A stretch of DNA of 43,579 nt, taken from the NCBI GenBank assembly GCA_016931315.1, contig JAFGFB010000319.1, positions 1 to 43,579 of the forward strand. The letters run 5' to 3'. Origin of the DNA: Anaerolineae bacterium (GTDB lineage: Bacteria; Chloroflexota; Anaerolineae; B4-G1; SLSP01). A model generated the notes under the pieces. The model did not search any database. It was not told the DNA's origin and worked only from the letters and a program-made list of their open reading frames with translations. This document shows, one piece after another, positions 25,057 to 33,000 of this stretch (position 1 is its first letter; each line of letters opens with the position of its first letter). Made by a program: the position numbers and the translations under genes.

Positions 25057-26355
25057 TTAAAGCTCCACAAAATAAGCCGCCGCAGCGCGATCCAACAACT
25101 CCTGGCTTAGCGAGGGCGGCACATTCAAATAACGCGCAATATCAATGATCTGATCCACTAAATCGCGCGGATGGCAGGCGCGTGGAACACGGTGGGGCTT
25201 GATGTAATGCTCCTTGATCAGATACGCCAGAGAGCTATCATTCCACTCAATGCCGCGCCCCTGACAGATGCGCTTCAGAATCTCACGATATCCATCCCAA
25301 TCCGGGTCACCCACCTCAATTTTGTGGCGAATGCGCCGCAGAAAGGCCTCGTCCACTAAATCTTTCGGAGCCAGGTTGGTGGAAAACACAATCAAAACCT
25401 CAAAAGGAATCTCAATTTTCCGCCCTGTATGCAGCGTCAGATAATCCAACCGCTTCTCCAGAGGCACAATCCAGCGGTTCAATAAATCGCGCGGACGCAC
25501 TTGTTGGCGCCCAAAGTCATCAATCAGCAGAATCCCGCCATTAGCGCGCATCTGAAAGGGCGATTCATAATACTTGTTGTTTGTATCATAAACCAGGTCC
25601 AACCCCTCCAGCGTGAGCTCGCCGCCGACCACGATGAAAGGGCGGCGAATTTTCAGCCAGCGCGGGTCCAACGCGCGTTGCGTAGCCGTATCCATCGCCA
25701 CCGGCGCATGGTTGACATTGTCAAAGACCTTAACGACCTGCCCATCCACTTCGACGGCAAAGGGAATATAGATATCGCCCTCCATCAAAAGTGAACCAAT
25801 AGCCTCTGCAATGGAGGTCTTACCATTGCCAGGCGAGCCAAACAGAAATATCGAGCGCCCAGAATTGACAGCAGGACCTATTTGCTCAAACGTGTCCTCA
25901 TTGATCACCAAATGCGAAAGCGCTTGCCTCAAATGCCGTTTATTAACGGTAACCTCCTTGAGACCCTGCTTTCGCACCGACTGATTATAAATGTCCAGCG
26001 GCACCGGCGCCGCACCCGCATATTGACTGCGCTCCAGTGCATCCCGTGCCATTTCACGACCGCGCGCTGTCAGCACATACTCATAGGTGGATTCCGAAAG
26101 TCCACTGGCGCCGCCGGCGCCCCGCACCTCACAAAGACGCTCACGCTTCAGAAATTCCAGGCACTGGCTGACCACACCGGCAAAGGGCAGCGCCATCCGC
26201 GCGGACAGGTCCCGTCCCGAGAGATAACTCTCAAAGTACAATACTTTCAACGCCAAATCCGTCAAAAAACCAATATTCAGACCAGTTTCTTGAACATTAC
26301 GCGGGGACATCGGTGTAAAACTCTGCGTTTGACTGCTGTTGCTCGATTGCGCCAT
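25057..26355 (-). CDS. AAA+ ATPase with N-terminal winged-helix-like domain
   Basis: 432 residues. The N-terminal part (about 28-110) looks like a winged-helix domain (LALPFAGVV-type helix, then YEYVLTARGREMA). The AAA+ domain has Walker A GSPGNGKT (173-180), Walker B ILLIDDFGR (275-283), sensor-1 FSTN (324-327) and an arginine-finger-like FLRRIR (R340). No protease, helicase or sigma-54 domain is attached. The partner is unknown; the build suggests a MoxR-like chaperone or remodelling ATPase that senses a ligand through the winged helix. ATG 26355 follows GGGGAGG (26368-26362) by 6 nt, better than an in-frame start at 26370. It lies 27 bp after the M24 peptidase and 1 bp before the GDPD gene. 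Confidence 0.8.
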   Translation of the reverse strand: MAQSSNSSQTQSFTPMSPRNVQETGLNIGFLTDLALKVLYFESYLSGRDLSARMALPFAGVVSQCLEFLKRERLCEVRGAGGASGLSESTYEYVLTARGREMARDALERSQYAGAAPVPLDIYNQSVRKQGLKEVTVNKRHLRQALSHLVINEDTFEQIGPAVNSGRSIFLFGSPGNGKTSIAEAIGSLLMEGDIYIPFAVEVDGQVVKVFDNVNHAPVAMDTATQRALDPRWLKIRRPFIVVGGELTLEGLDLVYDTNNKYYESPFQMRANGGILLIDDFGRQQVRPRDLLNRWIVPLEKRLDYLTLHTGRKIEIPFEVLIVFSTNLAPKDLVDEAFLRRIRHKIEVGDPDWDGYREILKRICQGRGIEWNDSSLAYLIKEHYIKPHRVPRACHPRDLVDQIIDIARYLNVPPSLSQELLDRAAAAYFVEL

Positions 26356-26382
26356 CAATGACCTCCCCAAATCAACGCTAGT

Positions 26383-27474
26383 CTAGGCTGATACCACGAA
26401 GGGCGCCCGAGGCAATGTGCTCAACGTCTCTGCGCCGTATTCCGTTATCAGCACATCATCCTCAATACGCACGCCCCCTACCCCCTCTATATAAATGCCA
26501 GGCTCCACGGTGAATGTCATCCCAGGCAACAGAGAAGTGCCATTCCCTCCCACAATATACGGCGGTTCGTGAACCTCCATCCCCAGACCATGCCCCGTGC
26601 GGTGGGTGAAGTTAGCCGCATAACCCGCCTCCGCAATGACTGCGCGAGCGGCAGCGTCAACAGCCTCCGCAGTCACACCCGGAGCTGCCGCCGCACGCCC
26701 CGCCTCATTGGCGCGAAGCACAATCTCATGGATGGCGCACAAAGGTCCCGTAGGAGGTCCCAACGTCACCGCACGCGTCAAATCCGAAGCGTAACCCTCC
26801 ACAAAAGCGCCCCAATCCACAACCAGCCAATCGCCAAAACAGAGTTGCCGCGAGCCGGGAACCGCATGTGGCAGCGCCCCATTAGGACCCGATACCACAA
26901 TCGGGTCAAAGGATATCGCATCGGCGCCGCCGGTGAGCAAACGCGCCACCAGGCGCGCCGCAGCTTCACGCTCCGTCATGCCTGGGTGCAACTCGGCCAA
27001 CCAGCCCAGAAAAGCCGTTTCCGCCACGGCAATCGCACGGCGCATCGCCGCCAGCTCTGTCGCCGACTTTGTCACCCGCAACTGGCTCAAAAGGTCATCT
27101 GCCGGCACCAACTCCGCGCCAGAGGCATAACGCTGTAGAATCCGCGCTTCCAGCAAACGCATCCGCAGCGACTCCACCCCGATGCGTGCCTCCGCCAACT
27201 CCAGAGCCACGCACGCCTCGTGGAAAGCCATTGCATAGCCCTCTTCATCTGTATATGAAAACACCTCCATTGACGGGACTTTCCCGGCTTCAAGCGCCGG
27301 CAGCACCATCACGGGAGGCTGATCCACAGGGAACAATGCCAGCGTGGGTCGCTCACTTAAATGAAAACCGCAACCGGTGAGGTAGAGCAAATTTGGGCCC
27401 GGCACCAACGCAATAGCATCCAATCCTTCAGCCTGAGCAGAGTCCAATAGCCGTGTCAACGATGCTTTATTCAT
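26383..27474 (-). CDS. Xaa-Pro peptidase (M24 family)
   Basis: 363 residues: creatinase-like N-terminal domain (about 1-130) and a pita-bread M24 domain. Metal ligands are visible in order: VDWGAF (D), SDLTRAV (D), HRTGHGLG (H), VEPGIY (E) and RIEDDV (E). Such enzymes remove residues next to proline from peptides in the cytoplasm. ATG 27474 is preceded by GGGAGG (27485-27480) at 5 nt; the longer frame to 27513 lacks this and does not fit the family start. It is the first gene of a three-gene minus-strand operon. Confidence 0.9.
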   Translation of the reverse strand: MNKASLTRLLDSAQAEGLDAIALVPGPNLLYLTGCGFHLSERPTLALFPVDQPPVMVLPALEAGKVPSMEVFSYTDEEGYAMAFHEACVALELAEARIGVESLRMRLLEARILQRYASGAELVPADDLLSQLRVTKSATELAAMRRAIAVAETAFLGWLAELHPGMTEREAAARLVARLLTGGADAISFDPIVVSGPNGALPHAVPGSRQLCFGDWLVVDWGAFVEGYASDLTRAVTLGPPTGPLCAIHEIVLRANEAGRAAAAPGVTAEAVDAAARAVIAEAGYAANFTHRTGHGLGMEVHEPPYIVGGNGTSLLPGMTFTVEPGIYIEGVGGVRIEDDVLITEYGAETLSTLPRAPFVVSA

Positions 27475-27596
27475 CTGGTCCTCCCACATGTTATGATTAC
27501 CACTCCCGAGCATTCGCCCCAGGTCAAGAGCAACCCATTCGCATTTGCAAACGACCTACATCAGGCGTTAACTCTCTGCGTCTTTTTTCTGCAGGA

Positions 27597-27640
27597 GTGA
27601 TTTTCGTGAACGGGGCTGCGCCCCCGTTCACGAAAATCAC
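27597..27640. repeat. Dispersed palindrome, copy 3
   Basis: A 19-bp perfect stem (27597-27615 with 27622-27640) with inner CTGCGC. It lies in the 345-bp gap between the divergent M24 peptidase and metallohydrolase genes, which otherwise holds only a candidate promoter. The left flank (about 27548-27596: AACGACCT, CATCAG, ACTCTCTGCG, CTGCAGGA) is nearly the same as in copy 7 at 43534. AAAAAAGAACTACCCTC follows. Confidence 0.75.
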
Positions 27641-27758
27641 AAAAAAGAACTACCCTCCGCACCTCTTTGGCACGCTCAAATGTCTATACGTATGACCTCA
27701 CCCAGCCGACCTTTGAACTTCCCAATAATTTGTCCTATACCCATACCCCGAATGCCCA

Positions 27759-27786
27759 TTGCGCGAGAGCCAATTTACACTACAAT
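27759..27786 (+). promoter_or_regulatory. Candidate promoter of the metallohydrolase
   Basis: TTGCGC (27759-27764), 16 bp, TACAAT (27781-27786). The start near 27793 leaves a leader of about 27 nt with GGAG. Confidence 0.45.
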
Positions 27787-27819
27787 GCACCCACAAAACA
27801 GCCATAAATGGAGACGCCA

Positions 27820-28461
27820 ATGATTATCGGTTTACCCATCGGCATGGTGAATTCCAACAGCTATCTTATTTTCGATGAAACCGGCGACGGCGATGGCGCC
27901 ATCATAGACCCGGGCGGTAAAATTCAGCCACTGCTCGACCAAATCACCCGCCATCGAATACTCCCGCGCTATCTGCTCAACACCCACGGGCACTTCGACC
28001 ATACCGCCGCCAATGCGCAGCTGAAAGCTCTCTACGCCATCCCTTTAGGAGTACATCCCGCGGATTATGCCCTCTTAGCCGCCGGCGGTGGTGCGGTTGC
28101 GTTCGGGATACCTCCTGTTAACTCTCCATGCCCAGACCTGGAATTGAACGATGGAGATATCCTTGAAATCGGGCAACTGCACCTGCAAGTCTACCACACG
28201 CCGGGACACACGCCTGGCAGCGTCTGCATCTACTGTCCCGAAGAACGCGCGTTGTTTACCGGAGACACCCTGTTTGCGGGCAGCGTCGGAAGGACCGACC
28301 TCCCTGGTGGTAATGCCAGACAGCTCACAGCAAGCCTCTTGCGGCTACTCGCGCTCCCACCAGAAACCCGCATCCTGCCCGGTCACGGGCCTCAAAGCAC
28401 GCTTACAAATGAGCAGCGGCTCAACCCCTGGCTACAGCGGCTTAGCGCCCAACACCACTAA
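27820..28461 (+). CDS. MBL-fold metallohydrolase, glyoxalase II-like
   Basis: 213 residues. The binuclear-metal motif THGHFDHT is intact. Further ligands stand in YHTPGHTPGS, FTGDTLF (bridging Asp) and LPGHGPQST. This set is that of glyoxalase-II-like thioester hydrolases; substrates range from S-lactoylglutathione to other acyl thioesters, and the true one is unknown. ATG 27820 is preferred over the in-frame ATG at 27808 because GGAG (27810-27813) lies 6 nt before it. Single gene, cytoplasmic. Confidence 0.88.
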   Translation: MIIGLPIGMVNSNSYLIFDETGDGDGAIIDPGGKIQPLLDQITRHRILPRYLLNTHGHFDHTAANAQLKALYAIPLGVHPADYALLAAGGGAVAFGIPPVNSPCPDLELNDGDILEIGQLHLQVYHTPGHTPGSVCIYCPEERALFTGDTLFAGSVGRTDLPGGNARQLTASLLRLLALPPETRILPGHGPQSTLTNEQRLNPWLQRLSAQHH

Positions 28462-28506
28462 CCGGCGTTCCCTCACCCGCACCACAATCACGTACGAACA
28501 ATGACC

Positions 28507-28525
28507 ATCGGGCGATTAGCCCGAT
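28507..28525 (-). terminator. Hairpin at the end of the small membrane gene
   Basis: ATCGGGC (28507-28513) pairs with GCCCGAT (28519-28525), loop of 5 nt containing the stop codon of the minus-strand gene. No clear T-run follows, so it is only a weak terminator candidate, possibly serving both converging genes. Confidence 0.3.
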
Positions 28526-28716
28526 AGCATCTTGAGCACACCCAAAAGCCCCAAACCCAATTTGACCGCGTAGCCGGGCGCCATTGCGGGAAGGTGCTCG
28601 TGCCCTTCGGCATCAACCTCAACCGCAGCGGTATTGTAGTAAATCCATCCGGCTAGTGCCCCTACCACAGATCCAACGACACCGCCGATTAACAAAACGC
28701 GCAATTTGGCATTCAT
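28516..28716 (-). CDS. Tiny membrane protein, YtxH-like
   Basis: 66 residues. One glycine-rich membrane segment (about 7-27, LLIGGVVGSVVGALAGWIYY) is followed by a short polar stretch and a second hydrophobic helix (about 50-62). The Gly-zipper start recalls YtxH/Gly-zipper proteins, but no firm family can be named. AGGAGGT stands 4 nt before ATG 28716, and the start overlaps the upstream stop by ATGA, so the two small genes are coupled. Confidence 0.65.
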   Translation of the reverse strand: MNAKLRVLLIGGVVGSVVGALAGWIYYNTAAVEVDAEGHEHLPAMAPGYAVKLGLGLLGVLKMLSG

Positions 28717-29003
28717 AATGACCTCCTGTTTCCCGTTGTAATCTTTTTCAACATCGTCTCCGTCATCCGCAGGGTACTATGGGCGCGAATAAACGGTGAC
28801 GCAGCCTGGCGCGTACCAGATTCCACCCGAGCGCGCAACAACTCGGCATACGAGAATGCAACGCGCAAATAATGGCGTACCAGCGGGCGCAGACGGTGAA
28901 TGCCATACGCCAGCCCACCGATTAACGCCAGCGGGATCAATGCCATCACCAAAGCCTGCAAACTCAAAAAAATCAAGGCGATATCACGCGGATTCGACCA
29001 CAT
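28713..29003 (-). CDS. Small membrane protein of unknown function
   Basis: 96 residues. One membrane helix (about 11-37) with a basic cytoplasmic tail rich in Arg (HRLRPLVRHYLRVAFSY) that may form an amphipathic helix. A strong GGAGGAGG lies 4 nt before ATG 29003, chosen over the upstream ATG at 29027. The stop overlaps the next start (ATGA). It comes 136 bp after dgkA on the same strand; that gap holds nothing recognisable. Confidence 0.65.
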   Translation of the reverse strand: MWSNPRDIALIFLSLQALVMALIPLALIGGLAYGIHRLRPLVRHYLRVAFSYAELLRARVESGTRQAASPFIRAHSTLRMTETMLKKITTGNRRSL

Positions 29004-29139
29004 GTGTCCTCCTCCCAATGCACACACCCGACTCTCTTCTCAGTATACCGCGAGATTTGAAATCAGAGAAATCATCTGGCTCTACTTCGCCCCACTGAGC
29101 CGCCCCGCGCTCCTCAGGCGCGCCACAACTCAGGCAGTC

Positions 29140-29523
29140 TCAGGCGCCCAGACCCAAGCGGGCCAATAAGGGGGGCCCCAGCAACAACAAACCGACCACC
29201 ACCGCCACACCTGCCGAAAGCAGCACGGCTCCGGCAGCCAGGTCTTTCACGCGCTTTGCCAGAGGGTGATAATTCGGGCTAGCCAAATCCACCAACACCT
29301 CCGCGCCGGTATTGAAAATCTCCGCCACCAGCACCCGCCCAATACTCAAAAAGAGGCTCGCCCATTCCTGACGTGACACGCCCAACCACAGCCCCATCAC
29401 AATCACCACGGCAGTGACGCCGAGATGAATGCGAAAATTGCGCTGTGTGCGCACCACATCCCACAACCCGGCGGAAGCAAAGCGGAAACTGGCTAACAGA
29501 CTAAAACGTGGCTGCGGTTTCAT
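29140..29523 (-). CDS. dgkA: Diacylglycerol/undecaprenol kinase-like membrane protein
   Basis: 127 residues, three membrane helices. The family signature is clear: E in VAEIFNTGAEVLVDL and HPLAKRVKDLAAGAVLL. In Gram-positive-type organisms this family phosphorylates undecaprenol for cell-wall lipid carriers; in proteobacteria diacylglycerol. ATG 29523 overlaps the ybeY stop as ATGA; the longer frame to 29580 runs inside ybeY and is not family-like. The pgpH-ybeY-dgkA order is a known conserved arrangement. Confidence 0.9.
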   Translation of the reverse strand: MKPQPRFSLLASFRFASAGLWDVVRTQRNFRIHLGVTAVVIVMGLWLGVSRQEWASLFLSIGRVLVAEIFNTGAEVLVDLASPNYHPLAKRVKDLAAGAVLLSAGVAVVVGLLLLGPPLLARLGLGA

Positions 29524-30005
29524 TCCGGTAAGGGAGCCTCGATCCCCAACAAAGTCAAAATCGCCGTCTGAGCCTTCCACATCCGCGCCTTCTGAGCCGG
29601 TTTGGCATGATCATAACCCAACAGGTGTAGGACGCCATGCACAATGAGCAACTGCACCTCCTGCGTCACCGTGCATTGAGCCTCTACAGATTGCCGCTGC
29701 GCCATGGGCAAAGAGATAACCACATCCCCCAGGTAACGGGGGAAATCAGCCATGCCGCCCGTTGCCGCAAATGGACCGCGTGTATCATCCGCAAAAGACA
29801 GCACATCAGTAGGCCGGTCTATGCCGCGGAAGCGCGCATTTAGCGCCTGCAATGAGGCATCATCACTGATGACAATCGTCAGCTCGCAAGGGACAGAAAC
29901 CTCTTGATGCTTCAATGTAGCCAGGGCTGCCACGCGCAACAACAGCAGTTCCACGCCTTCCAGCGGTACCTCTTCCTGAATCTGAATTGAATGGGAAATG
30001 CTCAC
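29520..30005 (-). CDS. ybeY: Endoribonuclease YbeY (rRNA maturation factor)
   Basis: 161 residues, the usual length. The zinc motif HGVLHLLGYDH (HxxxHxxxxxH) is intact, and RPTDVLSFADD is the second family block. YbeY takes part in 16S rRNA 3'-end maturation and ribosome quality control. The start is GTG at 30005, overlapping the pgpH stop as GTGA. Middle gene of pgpH-ybeY-dgkA. Confidence 0.93.
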   Translation of the reverse strand: MSISHSIQIQEEVPLEGVELLLLRVAALATLKHQEVSVPCELTIVISDDASLQALNARFRGIDRPTDVLSFADDTRGPFAATGGMADFPRYLGDVVISLPMAQRQSVEAQCTVTQEVQLLIVHGVLHLLGYDHAKPAQKARMWKAQTAILTLLGIEAPLPE

Positions 30006-32107
30006 GCCTTAACCTCTTCTGTTGCTTTTTCCTTGGTGTCAGGATACTGAATCCGTGGGTGATAGGCGCCGCGCAACAACTCGATATACGTCGCCCTTAC
30101 CGACTCCAAATCTTCCAAAGTAATCGGGCATTCATTAAGTTGCCCTTCCTGTGTTCGCGTCTCAAAGACCTGATTGACAATACGGGTGATTTCCTCCGCA
30201 GAAGTCGAATGCGCCGCCCGGGTCGCCGCCTCCACACTATCCGCCAGCATCGCCAACGCCGTTTCCACGCTCTGCGGCCGCGGTCCCGGATAACGAAACA
30301 ACGCCTCATCCACTAACGCCGCTTCCCCGCCCGCAGCAGCGACCGCTTTCTGATAGAAAAAACTGGCGCGCAAAGTCCCATGATGCTCGGAGATAAAGGC
30401 GCGAATACGCTCTGGCAAACCGTACTGCTTTGCCAACGTCAAACCATCCCTGACATGCCCAATCACAATATCGGCGCTGGTTTGTGGGTCCAGACGATCG
30501 TGCGGATTACTCAATCCGATCTGATTCTCGATAAAGAAATACGGACGCGCCAACTTGCCCACATCGTGATAATAAATCCCCGCACGAGTCAATAAAGCAT
30601 TCGCCCCGATGCGCTCCGCAGCCTGCTCCGCCATACTGGCGACCATCATCGTGTGGTGAAAGGTTCCGGGGGCTTCACGCAACAAACGTTGCAACAGCGG
30701 GTGATTGGGATGGCTAAGCTCCACCAATCGAAAAGTGGTGACCAAATCAAAAAAGGGCGCCAGCAAGAATAAGCCGCCCAGGGTCAACCCGCCGCTGACC
30801 ACGCCGCCGGCCACGCTGACGCCAGCCTCGATCAAAAACGGAAATGGGTCGAGCAAAAGCGCTTCGAAAGACACAAAAATGAGCCGCATAATGGCGCCCG
30901 CTATCCCGCCGAGCAAGCCACAACGAAATATCGAAGCCGTCTGCTCATAACGCGGCAACATCAACGCAGCCGCAAGCCCATTTGCCAACAAAATCAGCGC
31001 GACGTGCAACGCCGACCCCGTAATCAGACCGCTAATAAAGGCTACATAAATGACCCCACCAACTGCGGTAGCATAACCCGCGGTAGTCGTTAAAAGCATC
31101 CCCAACGCCGCGATAGGGAACAGGTAAAGCAATAGCGATCCGGGTGACACCAGCAGGCGCGCAAGCGCCATGAACACCACCATCACCAGGAAGACCACAG
31201 CTTCCTGACGCGCATTTTTGAGGACCTCAGGCTGCAAGCGAACCAGGTACAGGCCCAGCAACAACGTTGCCGCTGCCGCCAACAAGCCCTTCAGAACAAT
31301 ATCCCGCCAATCGCGACGCTGCTGCGTCAGCCCCAATTCTTCCAGCGTCTCCATCTCCAGTTCCGAGACCACACTGCCGCTACGCACAATGATCTCCCCG
31401 GTCCGTACGGTACGATTGACCGGTCCCACCGCCCGCGCCGCATCTTCCCGCGCCTGGTCAGTTGCAGCCTCATCAAAGAAACTGTTGGGAACCACAAAGC
31501 GCCACACCAGGGCCACCACCAGATTGGCTTCATCCTGGGGGACATCAAGCGGCACCAGCACCGGCAAACGCTCCTGAATCTCGGCAATATTAGCAGAGCG
31601 GATTTCTTCACGGCGCATAATCTGGTCCAACAAACTGCGCGTTTCTAGCTGCACGCGCGCCCAACTGGCATCGGGCAGCGTCAGCAAAATCCCAATATCG
31701 TTGGCCGACAAACTCCCTAACTCGGGAACCGCCAGCACCCAACTGCGTTTCTGCGCTTCGGTCGCATAGCTATCCGCGCGCAACGCTGAGAGATAATCCA
31801 GCACCTGGCGAATTCGCGCCAGTTGCTGGCGTGCAATCTCGAAATCCACTCCGGAAAAGACTGGCGCAATTTGCCGGCGCGCCTCATCCTGCGCCCTGAG
31901 GCTTTGCAGATCACTGACAAAGGTGATATCGCGAGGGGAGAAAATATCCTCCGTGGCAACCGTGCTCACCGCGACATCATATTGCCCGGTGAACGTAAAA
32001 ACCAGCGTCAGGGTGGCAAACACAGAAAGACCCAGGCCATACAGAACCTGTCGCAAAGTCCAGCGACGCGAGTGCGGTTCAGGACGCCTGGGTTTCATCA
32101 AAATCAT
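30002..32107 (-). CDS. pgpH: 7TM-HD family phosphohydrolase (PgpH-like)
   Basis: 701 residues. N-terminal helix (about 22-42), a large outer-face domain (about 45-270), seven membrane helices (about 280-470), then a cytoplasmic HD domain. That domain has FHHTMMVASMAEQAA, YYHDVGK (H514, D515) and later VRDGLTLA-type helices. PgpH proteins degrade cyclic di-AMP; this activity is known for Listeria and is inferred here. Two in-frame ATGs compete (32107 and 32098) and neither has a strong ribosome site. It is coupled to ybeY by overlap. phoH, often at the head of this cluster, is absent. Confidence 0.88.
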   Translation of the reverse strand: MILMKPRRPEPHSRRWTLRQVLYGLGLSVFATLTLVFTFTGQYDVAVSTVATEDIFSPRDITFVSDLQSLRAQDEARRQIAPVFSGVDFEIARQQLARIRQVLDYLSALRADSYATEAQKRSWVLAVPELGSLSANDIGILLTLPDASWARVQLETRSLLDQIMRREEIRSANIAEIQERLPVLVPLDVPQDEANLVVALVWRFVVPNSFFDEAATDQAREDAARAVGPVNRTVRTGEIIVRSGSVVSELEMETLEELGLTQQRRDWRDIVLKGLLAAAATLLLGLYLVRLQPEVLKNARQEAVVFLVMVVFMALARLLVSPGSLLLYLFPIAALGMLLTTTAGYATAVGGVIYVAFISGLITGSALHVALILLANGLAAALMLPRYEQTASIFRCGLLGGIAGAIMRLIFVSFEALLLDPFPFLIEAGVSVAGGVVSGGLTLGGLFLLAPFFDLVTTFRLVELSHPNHPLLQRLLREAPGTFHHTMMVASMAEQAAERIGANALLTRAGIYYHDVGKLARPYFFIENQIGLSNPHDRLDPQTSADIVIGHVRDGLTLAKQYGLPERIRAFISEHHGTLRASFFYQKAVAAAGGEAALVDEALFRYPGPRPQSVETALAMLADSVEAATRAAHSTSAEEITRIVNQVFETRTQEGQLNECPITLEDLESVRATYIELLRGAYHPRIQYPDTKEKATEEVKA

Positions 32108-32125
32108 GGTCCATTTTGAAGCACA

Positions 32126-32156
32126 GAAGAGGGAACCCCCAAGGGGCCCCCTCTTC
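32126..32156 (-). terminator. Hairpin between yqeY and pgpH
   Basis: GAAGAGGG (32126-32133) pairs with CCCTCTTC (32149-32156), with inner C and G runs that can pair further. On the minus strand no T-run follows, so it may be a processing or attenuating hairpin rather than a full terminator. Confidence 0.35.
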
Positions 32157-32181
32157 GTCGCTCACACTGATATGGAGGGGT

Positions 32182-32625
32182 TCACGCCGACAACAGACCA
32201 CGCACGATCTGATTGACCAGCCGCCCATCCGCTTGACCTCGCACGCGAGGCATAAGCACCTGCATCACCTTGCCAATATCAGCAAGTGAGGTCGCCCCAG
32301 CCTCCGTAATGGCAATCCGAGCGAGTTCAGCAATCGCTTCCGGGGATAGAGACGCCGGGAGATACGCTTGCAAAATCTCCAGTTCCGCCAATTCCGCAGC
32401 TTCGAAATCAGCTCGTCCCGCCTGACGCATCATTTCTAAGGCCTCAGTGCGGCGTTTAATCTCTTTCTGGATCAGTGATTGGATGTCCTCATCCGTTAAT
32501 GAGTCCTGCTCGGCTTCTGCGAGCTGCACTGCCAGCAGGACCATGCGTAACGCTGATTTGCGACGTTCATCGCGCGCACGCATAGCGTCCTGAAGATCTT
32601 TTTGGAGCTTTGCTCGTAATCCCAT
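32182..32625 (-). CDS. yqeY: GatB/YqeY domain protein
   Basis: 147 residues, the full-length stand-alone YqeY family, related to the tRNA-binding tail of the GatB amidotransferase subunit. Typical blocks: RKSALRMVLLAVQLAE, LIQKEIKRRTEALEMM, QAYLPASLS and the end GRLVNQIVRGLL. The molecular role is not settled. It follows rpsU by 14 bp; the rpsU-yqeY pair is widely conserved. Confidence 0.92.
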   Translation of the reverse strand: MGLRAKLQKDLQDAMRARDERRKSALRMVLLAVQLAEAEQDSLTDEDIQSLIQKEIKRRTEALEMMRQAGRADFEAAELAELEILQAYLPASLSPEAIAELARIAITEAGATSLADIGKVMQVLMPRVRGQADGRLVNQIVRGLLSA

Positions 32626-32639
32626 GCTCTCACCACAGT

Positions 32640-32846
32640 CTAATAGGTACGCCGCAAATCTTTCAGCGTCGTACGACGAGACTTGCGCAGTTTCGCAGCC
32701 CGTTTCCGTTTCCGCACAATGCTCGGCTGTTCAAAATACCGCCGTTTGCGAATTTCGGACAGAATACGGTCACCCTGCACCCGCTTCTTGAATCGTCGAA
32801 GCAAAGAGTCAAAGGACTCATTGTCATCGGCCACTACAAAAGTCAC
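32640..32846 (-). CDS. rpsU: Small ribosomal subunit protein bS21
   Basis: 68 residues, Arg/Lys-rich. FDSLLRRFKKRVQGDRILSE and RRYFEQPSIVRKRKRA are characteristic of bS21. It joins the 30S platform late in assembly and helps initiation. The start is GTG 32846, preceded by a run of G and GAG. It is the first gene of the rpsU-yqeY operon with a consensus promoter and a leader of about 113 nt. Confidence 0.95.
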   Translation of the reverse strand: MTFVVADDNESFDSLLRRFKKRVQGDRILSEIRKRRYFEQPSIVRKRKRAAKLRKSRRTTLKDLRRTY

Positions 32847-32960
32847 GTTTCTCCCCCCCTTCGCTGCCCTCGCTACATTTTCGCCTGGGACTATCGCTCA
32901 AGTTCCGCTCGATATAACACCCGGGGCGACATCCAGAACCCTTGAGCGCACATCAAGCCA
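32847..32960 (-). promoter_or_regulatory. Structured 5' leader of rpsU
   Basis: The leader between the promoter and GTG 32846 can fold through CTTGAGCG/CGCTCAAG (32941-32948 with 32895-32902), enclosing a C/G-rich interior. Long structured leaders before ribosomal protein genes are often autoregulatory; that is inference, as no known motif is recognised. Confidence 0.35.
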
Positions 32961-32966
32961 AGCCGT

Positions 32967-32994
32967 ATTATAACGGTGAAAAAACTAATGTCAA
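32967..32994 (-). promoter_or_regulatory. Consensus promoter of rpsU-yqeY
   Basis: TTGACA (32994-32989), 16 bp, TATAAT (32972-32967): both hexamers are perfect consensus, the strongest promoter in the window, as expected for a ribosomal protein operon. Confidence 0.75.
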
Positions 32995-33000
32995 ATTGAA

